DNA from: an archaeon
GTDB lineage: Archaea > Iainarchaeota > Iainarchaeia > Iainarchaeales > Iainarchaeaceae
Assembly (NCBI GenBank): GCA_024653905.1
Contig: JANLGZ010000019.1
Coordinates: forward strand, 1-37,923
Length of the DNA stretch: 37,923 nt
Direction: 5' to 3'
Each line of letters starts with the position of its first letter. Position 1 is the first letter of the stretch. Shown here piece by piece: positions 7,193-15,565 of this stretch. A program made the translations under genes and the position numbers. Below the pieces are notes generated by a model that was not told where the DNA came from, made no database searches, and was given only the letters and a program-made list of their open reading frames with translations.

Positions 7193-7954
7193 ATGAATTG
7201 GAAAATAATTTCTGCACTTATTTTAATTTCAAGTTTTGTGAACGCCGCAACAATTTCTGGAACAACATTTGAATGGTACACTTTAGAACCATTAGAAAAT
7301 GTTATTATTGAAATTAATACAACACCCAACCAATTGATGGTTGCGGAATTAGGATTTTATTCTTTTAATGTGCCACAAGGAAATTATGAATTAAACGCAT
7401 TTTATTTTGACGGAAACAATCTGAAATACAGGGCAAATGAAAAAATCATTATTGAAGCAGACGGGAATTTTACGCGCGATATTCTTATGCTTCCGCCTCT
7501 TGAGGAAAATGATTTTTTAATGGAAGACATAGGAGAAATAACAATTCCCGAAACCCCTGCTGTTGAGGAACCGAAAGAAGATTTGGGGCAGATAGGAATC
7601 GGGATTGTGCTTTTGATTGTAGCAATGATTCTGATTATTTATGGTGCCGAAAAAATAACAAAATCTGCAACCGGATTAAAAACTGAAAGAATAGGAATTG
7701 AGGAAAAATATTTTGAAAGGTCAAAAGAATTTTTGGAAACAAAAGAAAATCAAACATCGCAAAAAACTGACAAAGATTTGGACGAGGTCCTGGGAATTCT
7801 GAAACGCTATGGCGGAAGAATGACACAAAAAGATTTACGGAATAAAGTTGATTTTGGGGAAGCTAAAACGTCCTTAATTATTGCCGAACTTGAAGAAATG
7901 GGGAAAATAAAGAAATTCAAAAAAGGAAGAGGAAATATTATTGTTTTAAAATAA
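7193..7954 (+). CDS. Membrane-anchored winged-helix protein with extracellular beta domain (COG2512-like)
   Basis: 253 residues. A signal peptide (1-18, FVNAA) leads to an extracytoplasmic part (20-100) with the TISGTTFEWYTLEPLENVIIEI...GYYSF pattern of carboxypeptidase-regulatory-like beta sandwiches. One TM segment lies at about 132-151 (IGIGIVLLIVAMILIIYG), then a cytoplasmic linker and a winged helix-turn-helix at about 196-253 (EVLGILKRYGGRMTQKDLR...AKTSLIIAELEEMGKIKKFKKGRGNII). This matches predicted membrane-associated transcription regulators of archaea: an outer sensor coupled to an inner DNA-binding domain. The ATG at 7193 is 26 bases after GGATTTAAAG, which fits a leaderless start. 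Its target genes are unknown. Confidence 0.85.
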   Translation: MNWKIISALILISSFVNAATISGTTFEWYTLEPLENVIIEINTTPNQLMVAELGFYSFNVPQGNYELNAFYFDGNNLKYRANEKIIIEADGNFTRDILMLPPLEENDFLMEDIGEITIPETPAVEEPKEDLGQIGIGIVLLIVAMILIIYGAEKITKSATGLKTERIGIEEKYFERSKEFLETKENQTSQKTDKDLDEVLGILKRYGGRMTQKDLRNKVDFGEAKTSLIIAELEEMGKIKKFKKGRGNIIVLK

Positions 7955-7955
7955 A

Positions 7956-8444
7956 TTATTTTTTTGCTTTTTCCAACCCCATTTTTATTGCATCTCCAAT
8001 TCCGAGGTCAGGACCCTGCATTTCCAACAAATGCATATCTTTCCCATACTGCAAAGCAGTCTCAAGAAAACCTATTGATTTTTCATGACCAATTCTTCCG
8101 CAGGCTAAAGCAATTTGTATTACAACATTCGGATCAACCTTTTTTCTTTTTAATTCTCTAATCAAAGCTTTCCCCAGAGAAACCGCCGCGGCTTCATTTC
8201 TGAAAAGCGCAAGTGATTTTGCGGCAGAGATTTTTACAGCAGGAGAAATATCCATAGTAATTGAAGTATTCAACGGAATTATTGCAGCAGGATTATTTGA
8301 ATGGCCTAAATGTTCTGCTGCCAGTGCCCTGGATTGATAATCAGAGTTTTTCCTACTGAGCTGAGTTTTTAATGCAGTTATATCTGCCACCTTTCTTTCC
8401 ACAGATTCCACAGGCCTTTTTTTCCAAGGCAATCTAAAAGACAT
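7956..8444 (-). CDS. HEAT-repeat protein
   Basis: 162 residues from the ATG at 8444 (MSFRLPWKKRP), picked because CTTTTATATC sits about 25 bases upstream on this strand; the longer frame to 8516 would run across the promoter. Residues 40-150 contain three to four HEAT-like helical hairpins (SRALAAEHLGHSNNPAAI, VKISAAKSLALFRNEAAAV, IQIALACGRIGHEKSIGFLE). Such scaffolds bind proteins, and related repeats occur in phycobilin lyase-like and repair proteins, but no catalytic residues are seen. It is convergent with the membrane winged-helix gene, with one base between the two stops. Confidence 0.8.
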   Translation of the reverse strand: MSFRLPWKKRPVESVERKVADITALKTQLSRKNSDYQSRALAAEHLGHSNNPAAIIPLNTSITMDISPAVKISAAKSLALFRNEAAAVSLGKALIRELKRKKVDPNVVIQIALACGRIGHEKSIGFLETALQYGKDMHLLEMQGPDLGIGDAIKMGLEKAKK

Positions 8445-8464
8445 AATTAAATTAGGCGCGGGAA

Positions 8465-8474
8465 GATATAAAAG
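8465..8474 (-). promoter_or_regulatory. TATA box of the HEAT-repeat gene
   Basis: On the minus strand it reads CTTTTATATC, centred about 25 bases before the ATG at 8444. It supports a leaderless transcript and decides the start codon. Confidence 0.5.
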
Positions 8475-8527
8475 TTCCGAATTAACCATTCGAAAGTAGT
8501 AAAAAAAGAAATGCACACTATTATTCT

Positions 8528-8731
8528 ATGGCTTTGGATTTGTTCAGCGATGATACTGAAAAGCTTCTCACAGGGATTCTGCTTATAGTATTGGCAACAG
8601 TATTACTCTTAAGCGGCCTGAACTTGTTATTTGATTTCACTTATTTCTTCTCACAAGAGATTGATATTGTATTTGCATTTATTGCAATAATCATTGGAAT
8701 AACTCTAATTTTCTCAAATACAAAAAAATAA
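8528..8731 (+). CDS. Small two-TM membrane protein
   Basis: 67 residues with two hydrophobic segments, about 14-36 (LTGILLIVLATVLLLSGLNLLFD) and 44-62 (DIVFAFIAIIIGITLIFS), short charged ends and no Cys. No family is recognised. It is transcribed divergently from the HEAT-repeat gene and ends 122 bases before the thermosome gene. Confidence 0.6.
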   Translation: MALDLFSDDTEKLLTGILLIVLATVLLLSGLNLLFDFTYFFSQEIDIVFAFIAIIIGITLIFSNTKK

Positions 8732-8735
8732 CCTG

Positions 8736-8805
8736 CATATCCACCACTTTGTTAGATGTGTATATCCATCAAAAACTAACATTTATAAGGGTTTCATATC
8801 CATCA
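8736..8805 (+). repeat. Three direct copies of (C/T)ATATCCA(T/C)CA upstream of the thermosome
   Basis: CATATCCACCA at 8736-8746, TATATCCATCA at 8761-8771 and CATATCCATCA at 8795-8805. The third copy lies just after the TATA box (8781-8789) and the first two lie before it. The arrangement around a chaperonin promoter suggests binding sites for a regulator of heat-shock type. The regulator is not known. Confidence 0.5.
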
Positions 8806-8850
8806 ATAATTAATACTAATTATTAAGAAAACCATTTTTTAGGAGATGAT
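8781..8850 (+). promoter_or_regulatory. Thermosome promoter, 5' leader hairpin and ribosome binding site
   Basis: ATTTATAAG (8781-8789) is a good archaeal TATA box, which predicts a start of transcription near 8811 and a leader of about 45 bases. AATAATTA (8805-8812) pairs with TAATTATT (8817-8824) around a four-base loop. AGGAGATGAT (8841-8850) is a strong Shine-Dalgarno site three bases before the ATG at 8854. A long leader is unusual next to the many leaderless genes here. Confidence 0.5.
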
Positions 8851-8853
8851 ATT

Positions 8854-10491
8854 ATGGCACAACAAGATCAAAATCAACAAGTAATGTTCCTGCCAGAAGG
8901 AGCAAAAAGAACAAGAGGCAGAGATGCTCAGAGAATAAATATTCTAATTGCAAGAGCAGTTGCAAACGCAGTCAAAAGCACATTAGGTCCAAAAGGAATG
9001 GACAAAATGATTGTAGATGATTTAGGTGATGTAATCATTACAAATGATGGAGCAACTATTCTTAGTGAAATGAGCATAGAACACCCAGCCGGAAAAATGA
9101 TGGTTGAAGTAGCTAAAACTCAAGATGACGAAGTTGGAGACGGCACAACAACTGCAGTAATAATCGCAGGCGGTTTGTTAGAAAAAGCTGAAAAATTATT
9201 AGATGATGAAATCCACCCTTCACTAATAATCAAAGGTTATAGATTAGCTGCAATAAAAGCAAAAGAATTTTACAGAGCAATAGCTGAAGATATCACCATC
9301 AAAGACAAACAGGTTTTGAAACAACTTGCTCTAACATCAATGACAGGAAAAAGCGCTGAATCAGCAGAAGAATTAGCTGACCTTGTTGTCGGTGCAATAA
9401 TTCAAGTTGCGGTTGATGATGGAAAAACAACTGTGATTGAACTCGATGATATTAAAGTTGAAAAAAAAGTAGGAGGATCAATAGCAGAATCTGAATTAAT
9501 ACAAGGAATTGTTATTGACAAAGAAGTTGTTCACTCAGGAATGCCAACTAAAGTAGAAAACGCAAAAATTGCTTTGGTTGACGCGGCAATGGAAATAAAA
9601 AGCCCTGAAACAGACACTAAAGTTCAGATTTCAGATCCTGATCAGTTGCAGGCATTTTTGGACCAGGAAGAAAAAATCCTGAGAAAAATGGTTGCTTCAG
9701 TAAAGGAAGCAGGAGCTAATGTTGTTATCTGCCAGAAAGGAATTGATGACATAGCACAGCATTATTTAGCAAAGGAAGGAATCTTAGCTGTACGAAGAGT
9801 CAAAAAATCTGACATGGAAGGATTAGCAAAAGCAACTGGCGCAAAAACCGTTTCAAGAATCAATGATTTAAGTGCAAGTGATCTTGGAAACGCAAAACTT
9901 GTTAGTCAGAAAAAAGTTTCAGGAGACAACATGGTTTTTGTTGAAGGATGTAAAAACCCTAAAAGCGTTTCAATGCTTGTGAGAGGCGGAAGCGCACACG
10001 TTGTTGATGAAGCAGAAAGAGCAGTAAGAGATGCTATGGGTGCAGTGTCATCAGCAATTAAAGATGGAAAAATTCTTTACGGTGGCGGAAGCTGTGAAAT
10101 TGAAGTAGCATTGAAATTAAGGAACTACGCAAAAACTGTCGGAGGAAGAGAGCAATTAGCAATAGAAGCTTTTGCTGAAGCTCTTGAAATAATCCCAAGA
10201 ACATTAGCAGAAACTGCAGGAATGGACACAATAGACACTCTAGTTGCACTGAGAAGCAAACACTCTGGAAAAGACGGAATAACAATCGGAGTTAATGTCT
10301 ACGCTGCAAAGCTTGATGATATGAAAAAGAACAAAGTAATAGAGCCTTTGAAAGTTAAGACTCAGGCAATTATTTCAGGAAGCGAAGTAGCAGAAATGCT
10401 GTTGAGAATCGATGATATAATTGCAGGAACAGGAAAAAGCAGAGCACCAGAAATGCCACCAGGAATGGGCGGCATGGGCGGAATGATGTAG
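8854..10491 (+). CDS. ths: Thermosome subunit (group II chaperonin)
   Basis: 545 residues, a full-length group II chaperonin subunit (CCT/TRiC-like), which folds proteins in an ATP-driven double ring in the cytoplasm. Visible signatures: RTRGRDAQRINILIARAVA near the start, STLGPKGMDKM, NDGATIL, ATP-binding GDGTTTAV (about 95-102), a substrate-binding apical domain in the middle, IEVALKLRNYAK, and a flexible tail rich in GGMG repeats (PPGMGGMGGMM). It is a single subunit gene, so the ring may be homo-oligomeric unless other copies exist elsewhere. It has its own promoter with repeated upstream elements and ends at a clear hairpin terminator. Confidence 0.98.
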   Translation: MAQQDQNQQVMFLPEGAKRTRGRDAQRINILIARAVANAVKSTLGPKGMDKMIVDDLGDVIITNDGATILSEMSIEHPAGKMMVEVAKTQDDEVGDGTTTAVIIAGGLLEKAEKLLDDEIHPSLIIKGYRLAAIKAKEFYRAIAEDITIKDKQVLKQLALTSMTGKSAESAEELADLVVGAIIQVAVDDGKTTVIELDDIKVEKKVGGSIAESELIQGIVIDKEVVHSGMPTKVENAKIALVDAAMEIKSPETDTKVQISDPDQLQAFLDQEEKILRKMVASVKEAGANVVICQKGIDDIAQHYLAKEGILAVRRVKKSDMEGLAKATGAKTVSRINDLSASDLGNAKLVSQKKVSGDNMVFVEGCKNPKSVSMLVRGGSAHVVDEAERAVRDAMGAVSSAIKDGKILYGGGSCEIEVALKLRNYAKTVGGREQLAIEAFAEALEIIPRTLAETAGMDTIDTLVALRSKHSGKDGITIGVNVYAAKLDDMKKNKVIEPLKVKTQAIISGSEVAEMLLRIDDIIAGTGKSRAPEMPPGMGGMGGMM

Positions 10492-10504
10492 TTTAAATAA
10501 ATAC

Positions 10505-10537
10505 AAGGGGATTTTTCCCCTTCTTTTTTTTCTTTTT
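10505..10537 (+). terminator. Terminator of the thermosome gene
   Basis: AAGGGG (10505-10510) pairs with CCCCTT (10517-10522) across a six-base loop. It is followed by a T-rich run broken by single C residues (10521-10537). It lies 14 bases after the thermosome stop codon. Confidence 0.7.
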
Positions 10538-10589
10538 AAAAAAAAAACAAATAACTATTTTTTTAATCCTTCTTAACCACTATTAATTC

Positions 10590-11123
10590 ATGACCGTTAT
10601 AATTCTTGTTGGTTTAGCAAGGTCAGGAAAGGACACTGCTGCAGATTATTTAGTGCAAAAGCACGGATTTACAAAATATACTTTCAGCGATGTTTTGAAA
10701 GAACTTCTTGAGCAAAAAGGAATAACCTCTACAAAAAAAAGAATGAATGAATTAGGAGATATTTTAAGAAACGAAATGGGTATGGCGGCAATTGCAAAAA
10801 TGCTTGACAAAAAAATAAACAAAAAAGACAAACTAGTTTTTGTAGGACCGAGGTCAATAGAAGAAATTGATTATTTCAAAAAAAAATTCCCTGAACTTAA
10901 AATAATTAAAATTACAACCGGAAAAGATGAAAGATTTGGAAGGCGTTCAGAAGAAGACCCTTCAGAAAAAGAAGAATTCCACAAAAGAGATGAAGATGAT
11001 AAATACAATAAAGGATTTCAGAAAGTCTTGGATTCTGCTGATTTTCAGGTCAATAATTTTTCAGAAATAGAAAACTTTTACTCAGAACTGGAAACGGTTC
11101 TTAATTTGGTGCAGAGTGAATGA
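10590..11123 (+). CDS. P-loop nucleotide kinase-like protein (dephospho-CoA/NMP kinase fold)
   Basis: 177 residues. The P-loop GLARSGKDT (8-16) with the Lys-Asp pair is typical of (deoxy)nucleoside monophosphate and dephospho-CoA kinase folds, followed by ADYLVQKHGFTKYTFSD. A LID-like region (FGRRSEEDPSEKEEFHKRDEDD, about 112-133) carries the Arg and Asp residues that close over ATP. VFVGPRSIEEIDYF is the central strand. The substrate cannot be told from sequence. It belongs to the poorly characterised archaeal AAA_18-type kinases. Its stop overlaps the start of the OB-fold gene (ATGA), so the two form an operon. Confidence 0.8.
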   Translation: MTVIILVGLARSGKDTAADYLVQKHGFTKYTFSDVLKELLEQKGITSTKKRMNELGDILRNEMGMAAIAKMLDKKINKKDKLVFVGPRSIEEIDYFKKKFPELKIIKITTGKDERFGRRSEEDPSEKEEFHKRDEDDKYNKGFQKVLDSADFQVNNFSEIENFYSELETVLNLVQSE

Positions 11124-11461
11124 AAATATCAGAGTTAACTCCAGACCAAAAAAAACTTGAACTGGTTTTTAAAATAGAAGAAAAAACAGAACCCAGAGAA
11201 GTAACCACTAAATTAGATTCAATGTTTCACAAAGTATGTAATGTTCTTGTAGGAGATGAATCTGGGTGTGTCCACTTATCACTTTGGGACGAGGATATTG
11301 AGGAAGTTAAAGAGGGAAAGCATTACAAAATCACTGAAGCTTATACAATGCTTTACAGAAATTCCCTTACTCTAAATAAAGGAAAATACGGCTCGCTCAA
11401 GGAAATTGAGGCAGATTTTGAAATAAACACGCAAAACAACATTTCACTCAAAGAATTCTAG
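11120..11461 (+). CDS. RPA-like single-stranded nucleic-acid-binding OB-fold protein
   Basis: 113 residues, one OB fold of the archaeal SSB/RPA type. The pattern ISELTPDQKKLELVFKIEEK, EPREVTTKLD, VCNVLVGDESGCVHLSLWDEDIEEVKEGKHYKI and YRNSLTLNKGKYGSLKEI follows archaeal single-OB RPA proteins such as SOSS-B-like SSBs almost strand for strand, including the GDESG...LxLWD core that contacts ssDNA. It lacks the zinc finger and acidic tail of longer RPA versions. It is coupled by a four-base overlap to the upstream kinase gene. It likely protects ssDNA in replication and repair. Confidence 0.88.
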   Translation: MKISELTPDQKKLELVFKIEEKTEPREVTTKLDSMFHKVCNVLVGDESGCVHLSLWDEDIEEVKEGKHYKITEAYTMLYRNSLTLNKGKYGSLKEIEADFEINTQNNISLKEF

Positions 11462-11501
11462 AAAGTGGCTTTCTTTACCTTTTTAAACCTAATTTAGTGC
11501 T

Positions 11502-11511
11502 TTTAATATAG
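11502..11511 (+). promoter_or_regulatory. Probable TATA box of the tRNA-Ile transcript
   Basis: TTTAATATAG lies about 120 bases before the tRNA. Usual spacing predicts a transcript start near 11533-11540, so the structured 5' leader would be transcribed together with the tRNA. Confidence 0.4.
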
Positions 11512-11550
11512 AAATAAATTCAATAAAGCAAAGTAATAGTTAGTAGCAAT

Positions 11551-11626
11551 GGGCCTGAGCAATAAAGCAGTACTATCGAGTCACAAGACGAAGATAGTAC
11601 CCCCTCCAGACGCGGGTTTGCGTCTT
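11551..11626 (+). ncRNA. Structured leader directly 5' of tRNA-Ile
   Basis: Two stable hairpins abut the tRNA. The 8-bp stem GTACTATC (11570-11577) with GATAGTAC (11593-11600) closes a 15-base loop. The stem AGACGC (11608-11613) with GCGTCT (11620-11625) closes GGGTTT and ends one base before the tRNA acceptor. GGG (11551-11553) may pair with the C run at 11601-11604, leaving a one-sided internal loop below the first stem. It could be a processed leader, a separate small RNA such as an H/ACA-like guide, or a fossil tRNA. No family is assigned. Confidence 0.4.
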
Positions 11627-11701
11627 GGGAGTATAGCTCAGCCTGGTCAGAGCATTGGTCTTATACACCAAGGGTCAGCGGTTCAAATCCGCTTACTCCC
11701 A
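11627..11701 (+). tRNA. tRNA-Ile (anticodon UAU)
   Basis: A complete cloverleaf without intron. The acceptor GGGAGTA pairs with TACTCCC, with discriminator A at 11701. The D arm is GCTC/GAGC. The anticodon stem TTGGT/ACCAA holds loop CTTATAC, giving anticodon TAT at positions 34-36. The T arm is AGCGG/CCGCT with loop TTCAAAT. No CCA is encoded. The anticodon reads AUA. Most archaea read AUA with an agmatidine-modified CAU tRNA made by TiaS, so a UAU tRNA is unusual. The gene for the cognate IleRS starts 67 bases downstream. Confidence 0.95.
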
Positions 11702-11767
11702 TTCGTGCATGCTCATCGAATGGGACAAAGGCTCATTGCTACTTGCTTTGCAATAAAAGTGAAACTT

Positions 11768-14617
11768 ATGGAAAAAGTAGAACAATATAATTCTGAAAAT
11801 GAAAAGAAAGTTCGAGAGTTTTGGGTAAAGAATAAAATAGCCAATAAATCCCGAACTCAAAATGCAAAAGGAAAAGGATTTTTCATGATGGATGGTCCGC
11901 CATATGCAAGCGGACATATACACATGGGAACTGCTCTGAACAAAATTGTGAAAGATATCACAATGCGAAATAAAAGAATGCAAGGTTTTTCTGTTTTAGA
12001 TCAACCAGGTTATGATACTCATGGTTTACCAATTGAAAATAAAGTTGAGAAAGAACTTGGTTTTAAAACAAAAGCAGATATTGAAAAATTTGGGGAAGAT
12101 AAGTTTATTGAAAAGTGCAGAAATTATGCAACTGAATTCATAGGAATAATGAATGAAGAATTTGATAATCTTGGAATCTGGATGGATTGGGAAAATCCAT
12201 ATTTAACTCTTAACAAAGAATACATGGAATCTGTTTGGTGGACATTCAAAAAAGCAGATGAAAAAGGTTTACTCTATTTAGGAAAATACCCGATTCATGC
12301 CTGCCCAAGATGCGCTACTGCTGTTTCTTATGGTGAAATCGAATACACAAAACAAACCGATACAGCAGTTTATGTTAAATTCAAAATTAAAAATGAAAAA
12401 AATAAATATTTACTAATCTGGACAACTACCCCATGGACTTTACCATCAAACACAGGAATAATGGTTAATCCGAAGTTTGATTATGTTGAGGCAGAGGTTG
12501 GAGGAGAAATCTGGATTCTTGCAAAAGATTTATTACAAACATTAATGGAAAAAATCGAAGCAGGTTTTGTTATTAAAAAAACTTTAAAAGGAAAAGAATT
12601 AGAAGGAATTGAATATGAAAATCCGCTTGCAAAAAATTTGAAACTTGAAGAAATTAAGAACGGTTACAGAATAATCCTTAGCGAAAGATATGTTACATTA
12701 GAATACGGAACGGGTTTAGTTCACACAGCACCAGGTTGTGGAAAGGAAGATTACGATGAAGGAACCAAAGCAGGTTTACCAATAATTAGTATTGTTGATA
12801 ATAATGGAATTTTAGGAGAAGAAGGAGGAAAGTACGCGGGAAAAGTTGCAAGAATTGTTGATGCTGAAATTATAAAAGATTTAGATGAAATGAAAGCACT
12901 AGTTTACAAACACCCATACAAACATGACTACCCAATCTGCTGGCGATGCAAAACACCCTTACTTAATATTTCTACACCTCAATGGTTTTTCAAAGTTACA
13001 AAAATAAGAGACAAACTAAAAAAATATAATAATGAAGTTGACTGGCACCCAGTATGGGGAAAAGACCGTTACAACGATTGGGCAGAAAACTTAGGAGACT
13101 GGCCTATATCAAGGCAAAGATATTGGGGAGTTCCAATCCCTATGTGGGTTTGTGATTCTTGCGAAAACCAAACAATAGTCGGTTCTGCAGAAGAACTCAA
13201 AGAACTTTCAGGTAAAGCCCTGAACGATTTACACAAACCATCAGTTGACAAAGTAACTTGGAAATGCAAATGCAAAAAAGGAACAATGAAAAGAATTCCC
13301 GAAATTTTAGATGTTTGGATTGATTCAGGAACTGCTTCATGGGCATCAATGGGTTACCCAAAAAATAAGGAGAAGTTCGAAAAATATTGGCCGGCAGATG
13401 TGAACATTGAGGGAAAAGACCAAATCAGGTTATGGTGGAATACTGAATTAATTTTAAGCACAATTTGTTTTGATGAAAAACCATTCAAAAGCCTTGCAAT
13501 GCACGGAATGGTTTTGGATCTTGGGAAAATAAAAATGTCAAAAAGCCAAGGGAATATTGTAGCACCAAAAGAAGTGATTGAAAAATACAACAGGGATTAC
13601 CTGAGAGTTTATGTTGCAAAAGTATTCAGCGGAGAAGACATGCTGTTTAACTGGGATGCTTTCAAAGAAATCAACAGATTTTTCAATACGCTTTGGAATT
13701 CAATCAATTATGGAATTACTTACCTTGATTTAGATTTGGAAAAAGAAATTAATTTGAAAAAACTGCAACCTGAGGATAAATGGATTTTAAGCAAATTACA
13801 TTCACTTGAAAAAGAAGTTTTGGAAAACTACAACAATTACAATTACCCAAAAGTAATCAACTCAATAGAATACTTTGTCCTTGAAGAATTTTCCAGAACT
13901 TACATTAAATTAATCAGAGACAGAGTAAAGAATGAAAAATCTGAAGTTTTAAGTGCTGTTTTCAGCCAGATTTCATCAGCTTTGTTAAAAATGCTTTCCC
14001 CAATAACCCCGCATTTTTCAGAACACTTTTACCAAGGAATGAAAAGCAACTCAATGCAAGAATCTGTTCATTTACTTGAATTACCAAAAGCAAATGAAAA
14101 ATTTATTGATGAAGAACTTGAAAAAGAAGTTGCTAAAGCAAAAGATTTGATTCAGGAAACTCTGAGTTTGAGAGAACAGGAAAAATTAAGGTTAAGATGG
14201 CCCTTAGAAGAACTTATTTATGTCGGAAAGAAAAAGGAATTTTCAAATACAATTGAAATAATTGCTTCGCAGGCAAATGTGAAAAAATTCTCAGAAGGAA
14301 AAGAACCTAAAGGAAATTTTGCTTCAAAGGAATTCGGCGAAGGAAAAATATTTTTGAATTTGGATGCAAGTACTGAATTGAAAGAAGAATGGGAATTAAT
14401 GGAATTAAGAAGAAAAATACAGGATATGAGAAAACAATTGAAATTTAATCCAACAGATAAAGCAGAACTTATTATTGGTTCAAACGATAATGCTTTTGTT
14501 GAAAAATACAAAAAGGAAATTGAGGAATCAACAAACACAAAAATAGTTTCACCCACAGGGAAAGGAAAAATGGAAAAATTACTGGAAAGAGAATTTTTTA
14601 TTGAATTAAAAAAATAA
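11768..14617 (+). CDS. ileS: Isoleucyl-tRNA synthetase
   Basis: 949 residues from the ATG at 11768; the frame stays open upstream but runs through the tRNA gene, so longer starts are rejected. It is a class Ia synthetase. The HIGH-type motif is HMGT at 52-55 (PYASGHIHMGTALNK), the form usual for archaeal and eukaryotic IleRS, and KMSKS is at 589-593. An editing CP1 domain (TTTPWTLPSN, GTGLVHTAPGCGKEDY) and zinc-type Cys pairs (CPRC near 179, CWRCK, CDSC) are visible, as are WFFKV and the RQRYWGVPIP catalytic-core segment. It charges tRNA-Ile and hydrolyses misacylated Val. It follows tRNA-Ile(UAU) directly and may be co-transcribed with it. Confidence 0.97.
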   Translation: MEKVEQYNSENEKKVREFWVKNKIANKSRTQNAKGKGFFMMDGPPYASGHIHMGTALNKIVKDITMRNKRMQGFSVLDQPGYDTHGLPIENKVEKELGFKTKADIEKFGEDKFIEKCRNYATEFIGIMNEEFDNLGIWMDWENPYLTLNKEYMESVWWTFKKADEKGLLYLGKYPIHACPRCATAVSYGEIEYTKQTDTAVYVKFKIKNEKNKYLLIWTTTPWTLPSNTGIMVNPKFDYVEAEVGGEIWILAKDLLQTLMEKIEAGFVIKKTLKGKELEGIEYENPLAKNLKLEEIKNGYRIILSERYVTLEYGTGLVHTAPGCGKEDYDEGTKAGLPIISIVDNNGILGEEGGKYAGKVARIVDAEIIKDLDEMKALVYKHPYKHDYPICWRCKTPLLNISTPQWFFKVTKIRDKLKKYNNEVDWHPVWGKDRYNDWAENLGDWPISRQRYWGVPIPMWVCDSCENQTIVGSAEELKELSGKALNDLHKPSVDKVTWKCKCKKGTMKRIPEILDVWIDSGTASWASMGYPKNKEKFEKYWPADVNIEGKDQIRLWWNTELILSTICFDEKPFKSLAMHGMVLDLGKIKMSKSQGNIVAPKEVIEKYNRDYLRVYVAKVFSGEDMLFNWDAFKEINRFFNTLWNSINYGITYLDLDLEKEINLKKLQPEDKWILSKLHSLEKEVLENYNNYNYPKVINSIEYFVLEEFSRTYIKLIRDRVKNEKSEVLSAVFSQISSALLKMLSPITPHFSEHFYQGMKSNSMQESVHLLELPKANEKFIDEELEKEVAKAKDLIQETLSLREQEKLRLRWPLEELIYVGKKKEFSNTIEIIASQANVKKFSEGKEPKGNFASKEFGEGKIFLNLDASTELKEEWELMELRRKIQDMRKQLKFNPTDKAELIIGSNDNAFVEKYKKEIEESTNTKIVSPTGKGKMEKLLEREFFIELKK

Positions 14618-14650
14618 ACTTTAAAAAACAAAAAAAATGATTGTGATTTT

Positions 14651-15565
14651 ATGAACGTGAAAGATTTCAAATCAAGCGAAATGGGAAAAGGTAGAATTTA
14701 CGAAAGATTTTTGCAAAATGGTTTTCAGGCAACTGAAATGGCAAGAGCAGTTTCAGTAATAGAGGAAATGAAAAAAGACAAATCATTTGTTTACTTTGGA
14801 TTTACTGCAAACTTAGTCGCCACTGGTTTGAGGGGACTTATAATGGAAATGTGCAAAAACAGTTTTGTTGATGCAATAGTAACAACCTCAGGAAGCATTG
14901 ACCACGATATTATTCGAACCTTTCAGAAATATGAAATTGCTACTTTTAATGAAGATGACCGAGAATTGTTTGAAAAAGGATACAATAGAATAGGCAATGT
15001 ACTTGTGAAAAGCGAGGGTTTTGCCAAGCTTGAAGGAAAAATGATTCCTTTCCTGAAAAAATGCCTGGCAGAAAAGAAAATCTGGAGCCCTTCAGAATTA
15101 CTGAAAAAACTAGGCGAAACTCTTGATGAAAGTTCTTTCCTTTATTGGGCAGCAAAGAACAATATTCCTGTGTATTGCCCTGGAATAACTGATGGCGCAG
15201 CATTTGGATTGCAATTGCATTTTTTTAAAGAAGAAAACCCTGATTTTGTGATTGATGTTACAGCTGATTTGAAACCATTGCTTGATTCTGCTTTGAATGC
15301 AGAAAAAACAGGAGCAATTATTTTAGGCGGAGGAATTTCAAAACACCACATCATCGGATCTAATATTGTAAGAGAAGGCCTTGATTACGCTACTTACATT
15401 TCCACCGCACAGGAATTTGATGGTTCTTTGAGCGGGGCAAGGCCAAAAGAAGCAAAGAGCTGGGGAAAATTAAAAGGTGAAAGCAAAAGCGTTCATGTTA
15501 ACTGCGATGCAACAATTGCTTTTCCTCTGATTTATCATTCTCTAAAAGAAAGAGGATTACTTTGA
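14651..15565 (+). CDS. dys: Deoxyhypusine synthase
   Basis: 304 residues, close to archaeal deoxyhypusine synthases. It makes the first step of hypusine formation on translation factor aIF5A by moving an aminobutyl group from spermidine with NAD. Signatures: FGFTANLVATGLRGLI (NAD region), TTSGSIDHDI, NIPVYCPGITDGAAFG, ILGGGISKHH, STAQEFDGSLSGARPKEAKSWGK. The catalytic lysine of the SWGK motif is K273. The ATG follows GTGATTTT. The stop overlaps the TTG start of the following membrane-protein gene. No aIF5A gene is in the window. Confidence 0.96.
   Translation: MNVKDFKSSEMGKGRIYERFLQNGFQATEMARAVSVIEEMKKDKSFVYFGFTANLVATGLRGLIMEMCKNSFVDAIVTTSGSIDHDIIRTFQKYEIATFNEDDRELFEKGYNRIGNVLVKSEGFAKLEGKMIPFLKKCLAEKKIWSPSELLKKLGETLDESSFLYWAAKNNIPVYCPGITDGAAFGLQLHFFKEENPDFVIDVTADLKPLLDSALNAEKTGAIILGGGISKHHIIGSNIVREGLDYATYISTAQEFDGSLSGARPKEAKSWGKLKGESKSVHVNCDATIAFPLIYHSLKERGLL

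Noticed and set aside
11549..11767. Upstream extension of the ileS frame
   Set aside because: The extra 73 codons run through the structured leader and the tRNA gene. The IleRS homology starts at the ATG at 11768.
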